Source: Atopsyche davidsoni
Taxonomy: Eukaryota > Arthropoda > Insecta > Trichoptera > Hydrobiosidae
Direction: 5' to 3'
Assembly (NCBI GenBank): GCA_022113835.1
Contig: JAILWY010000008.1
Location: 9,552,501 to 9,616,500 of the forward strand
DNA: 64,000 bases
Part shown: positions 22,819 through 35,894 of the stretch, one piece after another
How the letters are laid out: every line of letters starts with the position of its first letter
Position numbering within the stretch: position 1 is the first letter of the stretch
The notes under the pieces: model-generated
The model's input: only the letters and a program-made list of their open reading frames with translations
Databases searched by the model: none
Told to the model about the DNA's origin: nothing
Made by a program: the position numbers and the translations under genes

Positions 22819-23451
22819 GTAACCACACCTTAAAACACGATCAACCCTTCTCTTAAATATTCCCTTTCGAAATGTTTGAGATGCTCATTGAAAATTAAAA
22901 GTATATATTACAAAATTAAAATTTTTAGGTGCCCCGTTGTATGCAGATAATGATCAAAAAAGTATTTTATTTAAATTCTTTTAAAAACACGTGCGTATAA
23001 ATGTTGATGCAACTTATCATAAAAATAAGTTAACTGTAATGTACAAATGTGTTATAATAAATTTTAACGAAAGAGAAGGTAAGCGGATAATATTTTGCAG
23101 GGGTGGGTATAATTTGAGTTTCACACGTGGTTTCTGTTACGCTAATGCTACACGTGTCGCTCGAGCGAGGCTCCCCTCCCCTCTTCGCCAGACTCTACGC
23201 CTACGCCACTGGTGCTGTGAGCGTATTAAGCTTTCGAGAGACCCACTGAAAGGAAGCTTCACTGAAAGGATTACTCCAGCCGGCCTCAAACCCGGGATTT
23301 CATAACCGGATGCACTTATTTCTAAGCTACTAAAAGATTTTTGTTAATTTGGGAGAGTGACAGCGAGTGCTGTTTTAGCCCCTTATTCCCCAGCCGTTTA
23401 AAGTTGGTGTTAGTCTTTCGCTGGTGTTACATGTGTGTTTGTTCCTCGCAG
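22819..23451 (+). other. Short intron after PDZ-A
   Basis: A 633-bp intron from GTAACC to TCCTCGCAG. At about 23275-23335 the minus strand carries ATCCCGGGTTTGAGG, a B-box-like element preceded by a poor tRNA-like arm, probably SINE debris. A GC-rich patch at 23150-23215 has no exon borders. Nothing else is recognised. Confidence 0.8.
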
Positions 23452-23640
23452 TCTCTGGGGGCCAGCAATGCGCCCATCGTGCCCACGAAGGTGCTGGGGG
23501 ACCCCGACGAGCTGGACCGCCACCTGCTGGAGAGCGGCTACGCAGACAGCGTGGCCCCCGCCCCAGAGCCTGCGCTCGTGGACCGCTACGAGGACCGCTA
23601 TGTGTACCACCGCGGCGGAGCCTGCGACCTGGAGCTGCTG
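23452..23640 (+). CDS. Patj: Patj exon: linker between PDZ-A and PDZ-B
   Basis: Sixty-three codons in phase 0, bounded by CCTCGCAG and GTGAGT. The start SLGASNAPIVPTKVLGDPDE corresponds to the conserved post-PDZ linker of insect Patj (the APIVPTK.LGDP.ELD segment). The rest is acidic and aromatic (RYEDRYVYHRGG) and probably unstructured. No domain is expected here. The antisense strand and other frames are also open because of the high GC content, but they have no splice support. Confidence 0.93.
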
Positions 23641-23879
23641 GTGAGTTTCGCCCCCTCATCCCTTTTTTAAAAAAAAAAATTTTCCCCGTACCTGGGTACA
23701 CTGTTGCATTAAAAAATAGAAACTGCAAGAAAGCATCCTTTCCCTGGGGGGAGATCCCCGCAGGAATTTCTTCATCATATGCTGCATTCCTGTAAAGGGG
23801 GAAGAAGCAGCATATTACACATTATAACAATTCATAAGTAAAATGATATTCCGTCTTCATGCTTCCTGATGAGGGGGGC

Positions 23880-24180
23880 GAGTCATGAAGACGGAGACTT
23901 GGTCACGGCGGTTGGGAGAGGCTCACTTGTCGAGCCCTCTTCAGATCTTCCTTCCTACGTTGGACTTTCTCGCAGATGTCCGTGACTGCGTCCCAGGGTG
24001 TTATGCGTTCCAACATGGACGGGACTAATCCCTCTACCGTCCATGTGACGCCAGCTCTGCAACGCAGCCACCATCTCTACGATTCGGTGGCGCAGCACTT
24101 GTCCCTCATCCCTGCACCCACCCTTGCACACGTCAACCCCTCAACGCTACTCCGGGGACTGAAGAAACACTGAAAAATGA
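23880..24180 (-). mobile_element. Possible R1-clade LINE C-terminal fragment
   Basis: The minus strand of this unusually GC-rich intronic block reads AGVTWTVEGLVPSMLERI, TPWDAVTDICEKVQRRKEDL and KRARQ before a stop. A VP-x-ML ... W-x-AV-x-x-x-CE-x-V-x-x-RKE-x-x-xR pattern is typical of the end of R1/TRAS-type non-LTR elements. It is only a fragment and has an internal stop upstream. The assignment rests on this short pattern. Confidence 0.42.
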
Positions 24181-26504
24181 GAACATTCCTATTATATTAT
24201 ATGTATTGACGACGGCCGCTAAGTATATTATTCTCACTTAGAAAATCTTTAGCAGCCGTTCGATTTCTTCGGTATGAATTCACAAATTCGCTAAAGGTTC
24301 GTGAATACTAGTGGATTGTATTATTTAATTTCTAAATCACTTTATTTCACAATAGGTACACGGGCATCGTGACCCCTCTGATGGTAAACTACCACTGCCT
24401 TACCTTGGAGAAGGACGGCTTTATATTTACTTATGAAACTAACAATAATTTACCGTGTTTTTGGTCGTTCTTAAGACTCAAATAAATCAAGTTAAAAAGG
24501 TTTATATTCAAACATTTGTGACTGACACTACTATTTGCAATAAATTTATCTCGGGAGTTTTACAAGTTTTTTCAAATAAATTATAAACTAAAAGGGTATG
24601 CTCTGTCTCAGAGTTTCACCATTCAACTCGCGACTCATGAGCATCCCTTTCTCATGCCGTTCCTAATAATCCTTTACAATACATATTCGAAGTCAAAAAT
24701 CTCCTTTCTTAAATTGGCAATTCACAGCGCACACATGTATGCCATAAATTTCTAAGAAATACTATCGATTCTGGGCCGAAATGTTACATAATTAACTATT
24801 AATCACAACACATGGGTTTTTGGCCAGATGGGCTCGCTTCGAACCGAGACAGTATTATTTCACTTAACACCAAATGGTTTTATCACCTCTAATTAAATTT
24901 AATTTTAATCGTCGAGTTGCCAACAATTCGGTTAGACTAGGTTATATCAACATGTAGTTTTGTGATAAGTGTTTATTGGTTTTTATATACTTTGAATAAC
25001 TCTTATTATTTGATTGGTTGTGTCATCTGCTGGTGAGATTGTGCCAGGGGCCAAAAAACGCCAGGGGTCCCATAATAAAACAGCTTTTCTGAGGCTGTAC
25101 GAATCCCAGGAGTCTCGCGCTCTGCGGTTGCTAGGCGGGCGTATCGATTGTCGGTCTGCCGGCAAATAGTAATGAGACCTTCCACAACTACGAAAAATAG
25201 GATGCCACCCGAGACAAACAAAATCTGAACGGGCAAATGCACGATTCAAGACAGTGGATGCCGCGTGCAGAGGCGAAACCGGAGATCGCGCACGGCAAGC
25301 AGGCAGGTCGGATTAACCCCTCGATAATCTCGGGGCTAGTGTTCCGAGTTCCGCGGCGCAACTGTTACTGAATAAGCCGCGCTAAATGGGGCCCATTAAA
25401 AAAATAGAATTAATATTTTAAGCCCCGACTGTTAATACACTCGAAAAAGAATTCCATTCACGTAATTGTTTTTTTTTTTAAGTAAGTAATTGTGAATGAG
25501 CCTGTAGCCATAACAATTATTTATCTTGAAATCACCCAAAGATTTGTAAAACAGACGATTTAGCTGTGCGATAATTTTATGGAACTTTGTTAAAATACCG
25601 AAAATTCACACAATAATTAATGATTAAAATGATTAAATTTCAAGGGATCATTATTGAAATACTTGATAATACATGTATGTAGTTCTCTCGCAGGCATTAT
25701 CATTATCATTTTTAATGCGGCCAAACCGGAAGTTTCGTTTGAAATATAATTTTCCGTCACACCAACAGGACTGACAAGCAGCCGTCGGGCTCACGATTAC
25801 TCACGATTACTCACGATCGCTCACGGCTCACGACTCACGGCTCGTGATTCGAGTGAATTAAGCAAATTTATCGAGTCGTACAAGAGAACGCGAGCAGGCG
25901 AGAATTGCGAGACGGTCCGCTGTGAAGACGTGCGTGTATTTTAATATGACTTCGCAATTATTATACTTCGTATGAAAAAAATATTAGGAAATATACAGCG
26001 TTCTGAGCCGAGCTTATTATCTAGATTTTATTATTCAAAATATAATTTTAACATTTTATACAACCGTGTAAATGGTTTGAACAGCTGAACGAGATTTGAT
26101 CTTTTAAAAATATACATTACGCAAAAATATTATTTTATGTTTTGCAGGTGTATTTTGTAAGTTTTACACATTTATCTGATGTTTCGATGTAGATATATGT
26201 TTATAGGTTTTAACAGCAGTTTTATATGTTACAAATCTGTGTTTATAAAGGATGCATGTAAAGACCCGAGGTTGAGTACTGCTACTGCTGAGAGCTACCC
26301 AGAGACTGCCCCAGTTTTCTACCCCCACAAATTTTCGCATTTAATTAAAATTACACTCCTGAAAATTAAAATTGCATGTTCCTTGTTTCCGTAGGTTAGT
26401 TAATTTAATCTTGCTGAATTATTCAGATCGCGAGTTAAGATTAAAAAATCACTTAGAACGGCCCCGTCTGTAATCTCCCTGATGGGCGCCAGTCGCCCCC
26501 GGGG

Positions 26505-26640
26505 CGGGGCAGGGGCGGAGGGAAGGGGAGGGGCGCCCCCCCCATGCCCCCTGCCCCCCCCTGCACCCCCCATGCCCCCCCCCCCATGCCCCCTGGCCCC
26601 CCCTGCACCCCCCCCCCCATGCCCCCCCCCCCGCCCCGGT
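26505..26640. repeat. C-rich low-complexity tract
   Basis: The + strand is almost pure C broken by ATG and TG (CCCCCCATGCCCCC units), preceded by GGGGCGGGGCAGGGGCGGAG. The open frames crossing it are Gly- or Pro-rich artefacts of composition. The tract is C/G-skewed enough to form G-quadruplex structures on the minus strand. Confidence 0.8.
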
Positions 26641-26927
26641 GAGCTCCTCACCCGCTCGTTAATTACAGGTACAGCGCGGCCCGCGGAGGCTGTACGCGGA
26701 CCTGAAAAACAGTATTTCAGGAATACAACGCAAACAACCAAATATCTTTTGTCAGGAACCGCTGAGCGCTGCGCTTAAAGATGTATTTTTTTTTTTTTTT
26801 TACAAAACTCGAAACCTTTCACCGAAAGCGGGTCTCTACAGTGGATAATTATTTCGTGTTTAAGCATTCTTTGTGTTCAAAATGTTTCAGAATTTCCGAA
26901 CGCCTAATGTGATTAGAATACGAAATT

Positions 26928-27050
26928 CAATATTTTTGACAGAGAGTACTTGGTGGAATTCCATTTTAATATTTTGAATAAAAATACTTAAAATAAAAAT
27001 ACTACTAAAGTATTTTTATTCAAAATATTTTATTCAAAATATTGATTAGA
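26928..27050. repeat. Hammerhead-family tail relic, inverted
   Basis: The left half has the reverse-complement tail (TTTTGACAGAGAGTACTTGG, then TGGAATTCCATTTTAATATT) seen at 5268-5320 and, in the other orientation, at 41665-41715. The right half repeats AAGTATTTTTATTCAAAATA in inverse orientation. No hammerhead core remains. Confidence 0.5.
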
Positions 27051-30000
27051 ATACGACACGTGGAAATTGTATAAAAATGTTTTCCTATATAAAATTTTTC
27101 TCTTTCAAGTATATCGTATTTTTTTTGAAAACAATCGTAAAGTTAACGTTACGCAATATTTGCTCAAATCGAAACTGTATTATGCTGTATTATTACATAA
27201 GTAAATATAATATAATATCTGGCGTTCAAAAAATATTTTTTCTAACACAAAAGTTATATCTCAAAAAATATTGAAAAATTTATTTGAATTTTTGTAATTA
27301 TTTTATTGAAAATAACTTAACAAGACTCCATTAATATTTAATGATCTTTCGTGATTTAAATGTTTTTTACACTTAGTTTCGTGAATTGATATAAAAATTT
27401 AATGCTCGCTACTGCAAAAATTAAAATTTGACAATTTAAAAAAATATATATCATTTCCTTGGCTAAACGTAACATCAATGATTCAACTCAAATTAATAAA
27501 GCATTTTTTTTTATCAACAATACTAAAAATCATTTTTTCTGATGATGATTCCAATCTTTAAATAAAATTAAAATTTTTGTGAAAGATCACACAAAAACCA
27601 AGTCTCTCAAAACCAGTCAAAACCTATCTCATCTTTTTGAGCATGAAAATTATAGACTGCTCTCTACCCTTCAGACGTGGAGATTCCGCCATTAGTATAA
27701 TGTCCTCTCGTATGAGGGTTAATTAGGGAGTGCCTGCTCTTGCCTATTCAAATAAGTCACTTGTCGACCACTTCACTTCCGGTTCTCAATATTTTCCTGT
27801 TAGAAAACATATGAAACGAGAACAGATCAAATTTAAAACTTTCCCATCAGTTAAGAACTTCATTAACCCTTGTTTATTGACATCACAGATTTATTTTAGC
27901 CCACTTATTACTCCATGGTCTTGCAGTTTTCCAGGTAAAACGATACCTAAAAAATATGTATTATTTGCCTTTTTTGTTATCGTTGGGCAATATCAGACTC
28001 TAATAAAAATTCTGATGTCTGATAAAAATGTTTTATATATGGAGTATGTGAATATCGATTTAATGAGAATCGACAATAAAAGTCACAGTAAAAAGTCTTT
28101 TTTTTGTTTCGAAACAAAAACTCGTTCTCAAAACTACTAAGGATTAAAGCATCAATTTAAGAAAACAAATAAGCAATTCAATCCTATAAAAGTAATACGA
28201 GATGGTGATCTCTTTTAGCACTTGATTATTTTCATGCCTTGTGTGGGTGTTTTCAGGCTGAGCCTCTTCATTTGCTGAAATATAATTCAAAATGTAAAAT
28301 TTCCACTTAAACTTTTCGTGAGTTTCAAAAAGCCGCGATGCTGAAAAAAATTTCAAGTGGCCCTCCAGGCCGGCGGACCGGAAGTTCGTAATGGAAAAAT
28401 TCAAGTTTCGACTAATAAGCCGATATCTCATCCTGGCAGTCTTTCAATTCCAGCGCGACGTTCGGTTTAATCTCTCCGCGAGGGGATCGGAAGTCCTGAA
28501 AACCTGCCGGAAACGGCGCCCGAGGGCTGCGCTGCTTTGGCTTGGCGGAAATGACGTCGCGCCCGAGCCTCTCTTCAGATGTGAAATATCAAATTTCTGC
28601 AAATAAAAATAAGTGTTCGCTCTTCTCGATGTTATGGGATTGGTTTTGTTTTCGCAGGGCGCTGTTTTTGCGAGGGTTTTTTTTGCCAATACCATCCCAG
28701 TTGCGTCTTACTGTATTGTGTTTGAAGAATAATATTTACTATTAAGGAAGGTTGATTCACACATAAAACTATAAGAAGCATCCTTAAAAAAGATTCTCGA
28801 TATAAAGCCGGAGATTATTTGAGCAGGCTACACCGAATCGTAACTAGCCAATAGCGTCCTATTTTACGTTTTTTGTTTAGACTAAACCATAAAAATACAC
28901 CCAAAATATAGTGAATTTCTGACTCGTACAAATTAAACGAAAAAAGTTAAAATATTATTGTTTACGAAATCGAGATTATATATTTGATAAATGCAGCTAA
29001 GGTAGAGTGTGAAAGTCTCAGGAAGTATGTCTGTAATGCACCGAGGCTGCCTACATCCGCCCTTACCTTCATCCCCTTCCAGGTGTACCAGGTGTTTTCC
29101 CGTCCCGAGGGTTGATCTGAGCTTAGTCACGAGAAATTTATATTTCATATTCTTGTACTAAAAAGTAAAGTTTTATTAATTGAATATTCTTTAAAAAAAC
29201 TAACCTAACGTGCATTTAACTTTTTTGCTCATAATTTTATCCACTGTTCTACTTAATCATAATTTTTAATCCATAAAAAAAGTTTTCGATTTCTTTAAAT
29301 CGGTTCAAATATTATGTTTAATCCGTAATATATTTTAAGATACTTTCGAGGGTTGGGGGTTGTTGAACACTTTCTGTACAGATCTCGCACCCCCGATGAC
29401 GTCTCGATTACTTTCCTGTTTTCATTAAAATTTAGTCAGTCTTTTGCAACTCTTCAAATTTAAATCAAAATAAACGTTGAAATAATCGCACTGAAGGAAA
29501 ATTTACAAAGCGAGATTAGTTACTTTTGAATTGTTGGGGATTATTTTTTAATTAAAAGTATTTGAACATAATAAGATTTGAGGTATATTTTTTTACAGAA
29601 AGTACTGTGAAGTGATCCCACTTTATATTTTTTTTAAGTTCGCCGGCAAGATAGGCTTGCATTTTCAGGCAGAAGCTCTAAAACAAACCTAAAATAATGA
29701 TATATAGTGTGTTTTTTTTTTTTTTTTCAAATTCTTTGTACAGCTTAGTGTAATTTTAGCAAATTAGCGATTACTCCTCGATAAATCGGTGTAAATTTCA
29801 TTACTAGTTAATTATAAGGGCCCGACGTCGACTCCCCCGAGGACACAGTTCTCGAATAAACTCACAATAATTCACTCTGGGCTGCAGAACTTCCACCGAT
29901 TCACGGGAACTTGCTAATATAATTTAATATTCAACCATTGCCAGCAAAACAACGAAAATTAATTGCAACATTACACTAAAGCATTCAACAATATCTGCTA

Positions 30001-30522
30001 TTGATTTAATATCTGAAATATTTTAAATAAATAAATAGTGTTTGCTTATACAATAATATGCACATAAAACACAGAAATCAGAAAGTGTTTCTATTTTTAT
30101 TCAATGTGAAATAAGCTATGTTTTTTTTAATTTTATTTTTTATAAAAAATGGTATTATATATTGTATATTTTCTTAATATACCTAGTGTTAAACATATAA
30201 ACTGTTACAAGCATATCGATATTATCTTTCTCAAAAATCTCATTAGGAGCTGCTATAGATCTTTCGTGTCCTTGCTATATTTTAAATCATAAAATATTAT
30301 TAAAATAATATCAATGAAATTTTCATAAAATATCTGACAGTACAGTGAATAAACTAATTATTTTTTATTGATTTATTGTTTCCGAAAATGTGTTTTTAAA
30401 CATAACGGGGTATAAAAATGGCGGTGTAATATATAATGCATAATATATGACATAACATCATTCTAGTTTGGTTTACATCCGCCACCCCGCGAATCCGACC
30501 CTTGTTGACTCGCGCAGGGCAG

Positions 30523-30774
30523 CCTGGTCACCCCACCTCTCCTCCTGGTCACCCCACCTCTCCTCCTGGTCACCCCACCTCTCCTCCTGGTCACCCCACC
30601 TCTCCTCCTGGTCACCCCACCTCTCCTCCTGGTCACCCCACCTCTCCTCCTGGTCACCCCACCTCTCCTCCTGGTCACCCCACCTCTCCTCCTGGTCACC
30701 CCACCTCTCCTCCTGGTCACCCCACCTCTCCTCCTGGTCACCCCACCTCCCCTCCTGGTCACCCCAGCCTCCCC
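30523..30774. repeat. 21-bp minisatellite, 12 copies
   Basis: Twelve units of CCTGGTCACCCCACCTCTCC plus T lie head to tail, the last two with substitutions. Because 21 is a multiple of 3, all frames through it are open (for example GHPTSPP on + and GDQEERW on -). None has splice or start support, so these are not taken as genes. Confidence 0.95.
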
Positions 30775-32375
30775 GCTGGACCACCCCAGGCTCCGACTCG
30801 AAGTATTAATGACGTCATAAATCGGTCGCGCCGCCACCGCGCGGGCCCTTAAAAACTTTGCAGTGTTGTAAAGTTTATTAATATTAATGATCTGCGTGGT
30901 TCGAGCGGCTAAGCCTTCGTTTTTAGCGCCAAATCTGTGGTGCGGCTCATCTCACGCGTGTCAAACTTTTAAATGCGCATTTTTTTGCGTTTCAAGGAGG
31001 CTGCGCGTCGAAATCGGGATGTTTATTTTTATTAGCCGCATTCTTCTCGATTAGTGTTTTAAGTCGGAATACTGAACGCACAGTATTGAAAACCGACTCG
31101 CGGACAATTGAGCGAAAAATTATGGGGCTCAATATAAATACTCATCAGGTTCAAATGCCTTCTCTGATACAGATAAACATCCCAGAGAATTGAATATTTT
31201 AAAAAAATTATTTTTTGTAATATTATTTTATTATAGTCGTAAATCGAAAAGAACCTCTCAATTCGGTTGCGAATCATCCACCCCGCTGCGCTCACGAGGG
31301 TTGACAGACTGGAACCTGAGCTACTTGCTGAGTCACCATAGCTGTAAGCTCAAAGAATATTCCAGATTTTTTAGACAACCGAGCTCTTTCACGATTTTCT
31401 AAATCTGCATTAACTTTGGTGCAAAAGAGCTTATTGTCTCTGGCCATGATTTATACGATTAATGCACAATCGTATTTTTTTGTAAAAGAGACCCCTGACA
31501 GTTGCAATTAGGAGGGAGATATAAATTTACAATATTTCATTGTTTCATGCGTGAATCACTTATCTGAAAATATATACACACACACAATAAACGTGTATCT
31601 ATATTTGATTGGATGTGAGTGTTCGTATAGTGCGTCATGTATTATTTGATTTACCTGAAACAGGCTTTACAATATTATCACAAAATCCAGAGTGAAATCA
31701 CAGCATGGCCGAGTTCAAAATTTAATCACACTAAAATATGAATGTATAGAGATACGGCATGTGCGATAATAGGCCAACTCGGAATATAGCAGCCCCGGCG
31801 GGGATAGAACCTCCCCCACCCTGTCACAGCCCCTGGCTATTCTCACTTCTCCGTGTATCCATTCCGATTTCCAATATTGGATAATCGTGTTGCAGATTTA
31901 CTCATGGAGAGCCAGATTCTACCAATTTAGTTTTCCGTGTGTGCAAGCTATTACATATTTGATGAAATGCAACTGCAGATATTCTATCGAATATATAAAT
32001 ATATATAAATTCCGACGATGGTATAAAAGTGCAAGGTAGGACTTTGGGTATATTTTCAGAAATATGGTATGTAGCCTACTGCAGCTGATTTTCTAATATC
32101 TGCATAAATTTGCACTAATTTCTCAGCTACAATAGCAATAGATACCATGGCTATACCGAATATATTTAGCAGATTAACCGAAGCTGAGATTAGGAGCTGA
32201 ATTAGTTTAACCCAGTTAGCGCAGACTGCTCGGGACGTTACCGGTTAGCGCTCCTGAAAAGACGGCACTCCGGAGGCTTCAGGAGCTGGGGTTGGAGGAT
32301 GCGGGATTTATCAGCTTAACTTGCAGGAGGGAGATTGGGAGCATTGGCACTTGTGAAGGATTTTAAACCACAGGG

Positions 32376-32804
32376 CCCAAAACCAATATTCATTTATTCA
32401 AATAATTAAATACAATACTACTGACTGATCATTTTTTTATGTATCAGCATTAATGGAAATTTAACGAATTGAGAGATAAGTATAAGCAATAAATTCAGCT
32501 TTTAAGTGGCATTTAAAATATAATATATAAAATTGAACAGATAATTAAATTAAACTAGCAATTAAACCTAACCTAACATAACCTAACCTAACCCAAAACC
32601 AATATTAATTTATTCAAATAATTAAATACAATACTACTGACTGATAATTTTTTTATGTATCATCATTAATCGAAGATATTGGAAAAAAAATTAACGAATT
32701 GAGAGATAAGTATAAGCAAAATAAATTTAGCTTTTACGGGCTATTTAAGTGGCATTTGAAATATAATATATAAAATTGAACAGATAATTAAATTAAACTA
32801 GCAA
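32376..32804. repeat. 216-bp tandem duplication with CCTAA runs at the joint
   Basis: Copy 1 (32376-32570) and copy 2 (32592-32804) share CCCAAAACCAATATT, AATACAATACTACTGACTGA and GAATTGAGAGATAAGTATAA at a 216-bp offset, with small insertions in copy 2. The joint at 32573-32594 is (CCTAA)2, ACATAA, (CCTAA)2. CCTAA is the complement of the insect telomere unit TTAGG. Confidence 0.85.
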
Positions 32805-34946
32805 AGTTTAAAGTACACATGAAATAATCACCCCAATTTGGTTACTATAAAATCAATTATGTCAAAGTTGTATATTTTTATAGAAACAATTTTTTTTTAC
32901 ATTGAAAACATTTTTTTCAAATCTACCGGTGAAGTAGGAGATTACTGAGTTTGAAGTGGTTTCAACTGGTGGATTAAAGAAAAAAACTTTGGAGGAAAAC
33001 CTCCCCAAAGACAGGATTAAGCGGGGAACTGTGCGATCATCGAGGTGCGGATTATCAAGGAGGATTACTGCTGTACTAATTTATGTTTTGCAAATTAAAT
33101 TGAATTAAATTAAGTTTATTTAATTCGCAGTGTATTTTTTATTTTGGTAATTGATTTGCACGTGAAACGACGAGAATAATTAACCCTTGTCTCTACGGCT
33201 ATCGCAGCCCAGTGTTTCATTCAAAGCCGCAGCAGCTTTACACCTGAGCGAGAATTATAATCGATTTATGCAAGTGTTAAACCAATTAAGATGATTGTAA
33301 ATGGCTTGAAAGTATTTTTGATTTTATTGAATTTCAAATTCAGCGTAAAAAAATAAATATTTAGATTTTCTAATCAAAGGCGCAAAAAAAAGATTGCCCC
33401 ATTACAACTTTGTTTGCAATATCGAAAACTTTTATCATTTCTTTAAGAGTATAACAGTTAGTGAAGAGCTCTTTTTGTGTTAAATATATTGAATACAGTC
33501 AGATTATTAATTGCGTCCTAAAATTATACAAATTTCTCGCATAATATTTCTGATGATATTGTTTTGCGATTGTATTTGTGACTTTTACCTAAAAACCAAA
33601 ACAAAGCCATAGAAAACTTAAATATCCATTTGTTATAAATAGTGAATATAAAATAATAACATCAATTAACTTTTTTACTCAAGTATCTTAAGAAATTGAA
33701 AAATCTTTTTGAAAAATATGAGAAATAGCTTGTGTTTTTCAAGCTTTTGTATTTTATTAAAAAATGAAATTAGGCTGTTATTCCAGTAATTATAGCTTGA
33801 CAGTGATGGAAAAGTTACTAATGATTTTTAAAAGCCTTAATTCTTTTTGAAATATTCAATAAATTTACACTCTGTCTCAGTAAAGGCCGAAATTTATTTC
33901 ATCCCGAGATATTAAACGGTTTGTTTAATTATTCATACAAGAAGCCTGTTGGTGTTTCCAATACAATTTACATGGCTAAAAGCTCACAAAATGTCACACA
34001 AATTTTAAAATTCAAATTTCACTTTTGAGTTTTCCTTCATTTTCACGATTCAAAATGAAATTGAGAATTAGGCAATTTTCAACGTTTTATTTCTATGAAA
34101 ATGGGGTCGAAAAAACAGACAAAATACTGAATTACTACCTTAAAGGGTATTGTATTCATGTTGGAGTCACAAATTCATCATATGCATTTAATAAAAGGAA
34201 AAGAGGCCGAATTTATTAAAACGTCTTCTTAAGTATTTTAATTAAGCAAAACTTAAATTTTTCGCGTGTATTGCTTTTCATGTAGTTTTTTTTTTTTTTT
34301 TTTGAGTCCCTTAAGCAGCTTGCTCTGTTTTGAAATTCACCGCACGTCACTGGAAACCATCAAGCTAACAAATTATCGTGAGGGCGTATTATGCTCTGAG
34401 TGGGCGCCTCGGGGTATCAGCTGATTCCTGAAAACTGGAAATAATCCCGCCAGGCTGAAAAAAACTAAATCCAGCAGTATTTGACGATCTTGTTTAAAGT
34501 TTGACATTTTTCTGGGAAACTTTGACACTCCATCAAGGCTCGAGCTCCGAGCAGGCCAGCCGAGATGTCATTAGCTTCTTTACATTGGAAATTTTCACCA
34601 ACTTCAGTGTATTAGCGTTACATTAAAAGTTTGACAATGTACTTCACGTAATCTTTGTTGGAAATTGCAATTTCGACTAACAATCGCCATTTCATCTAAT
34701 GGTGAGCTTGTTGGCTGTTTACTTTAAAAATAATTTAAAATTTCTGAAACATGCTTTGCTTTCTACTTTTATTATGTATTTATCGTTCGTATCTCACCTC
34801 ATATGACTCCTGTTCATACAGTAGTATATAATAATCTGTAGATTTTTAATAATAGATTAAAATGCAAATATTTTTGTACGATAGATCTATATGTGTATTT
34901 ATGCAATTAATAACAACCAAAAATAGTTTATAGAGCATCATTTTGT

Positions 34947-34990
34947 CTGAAAATGCTAACGAGATATGTTGACGAAACTAGTCAAAATAA
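34947..34990 (+). repeat. Hammerhead-like motif, diverged copy
   Basis: The + strand reads CTGAAAATGCTAAC, a 7-nt loop, GTTGAC, GAAA, CTAGTC. Stem II pairs at five of six positions including one wobble, and the stem-III palindrome ACTAGT and the GTC triplet are kept. The first core box is CTGAAAA, which replaces the essential G of CUGANGA. The following AAAATAAAAACAAAAACG resembles the sequence after the motif at 41583-41640. Confidence 0.5.
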
Positions 34991-35365
34991 AAACAAAAAC
35001 GTAGAAAATCTTGCCAAAAAAATTAATAATGTTCAATAAGCGCTGTATATAAATTTTGCAGTCTATTTTTTTAACGAGCTGGATGGGCTGCAAACGTTTT
35101 ATCAAAATATTATTACTGGAGATTATGAGCTCAAAAGCCTTGTGTGTTATTCTTTGTAAGATAAACATGAAAAACAAGGTAATTCTAACAAACTTCAACC
35201 GTTTTGAAACAATCCCGAAAGTGAACTTAAAGTTTGAAAGCCTTCCTGAAACGGTGCCGGCGGTTCACTATCCCACTGGTGCCTCCGCCAGAGCCTCCTG
35301 TCCCATAACTCACAGCTCGTAACGCACGACCCTCGGGCTCCAGCTATGGCTGACACAATTCAATA

Positions 35366-35894
35366 ATCGGATAATCGAATAAATAAATGTACAAAATGCG
35401 AAACCTGCACTAAAATAGACATTGATTTTGATAAATTAAAAAAAAAAAGTTGAAAACTTGCTGTCTTCAGGATCATAAATAAATACCTGCAGAATCAGAA
35501 TTGTATTTTTTTTTCGAAATATTTATTTCTATAAAATTACAAGCTTTTATGCTTTTTTCGTAATTTTCTGCACACTATATATATTACCGGGCACAGCTGC
35601 AATCACCTCTAAATCTTAGTTTTATCGGATAATCGAATAAATAAATTTACGGAATGCGAAACCTGCACTGATATAGACATTGATATTTATAAATTAAAAA
35701 AAATTAAAGTTGAAAACTTGCTGTCTTCAGGATCATAAATAAATACCTGCAGAATCCGGATTGAATTTTTTTTTTCAGATTATTTATTTCTATAAAATTA
35801 CAAGCTTTCTTAATAAGAAGTTTATACTTTTTTCGTAATTTTCTGCATACTATATATATTACCGGGCACAGCTGCAATCGCCTCTAAATCTTAG
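35366..35894. repeat. 258-bp tandem duplication
   Basis: Two consecutive copies start at ATCGGATAATCGAATAAATA (35366 and 35624). They share GAAACCTGCACT, TTGAAAACTTGCTGTCTTCA, AAATACCTGCAGAATC and TATTACCGGGCACAGCTGCA. The second copy has a small insertion near 35812-35825. No open frame spans a unit. Confidence 0.88.

Noticed and set aside
26400..26778. Gly/Pro-rich protein
   Set aside because: Translation of a C-rich tract without splice or start evidence.
30463..30852. Long open frames with GDQEERW and GHPTSPP periodicity
   Set aside because: Artefacts of a 21-bp tandem repeat.
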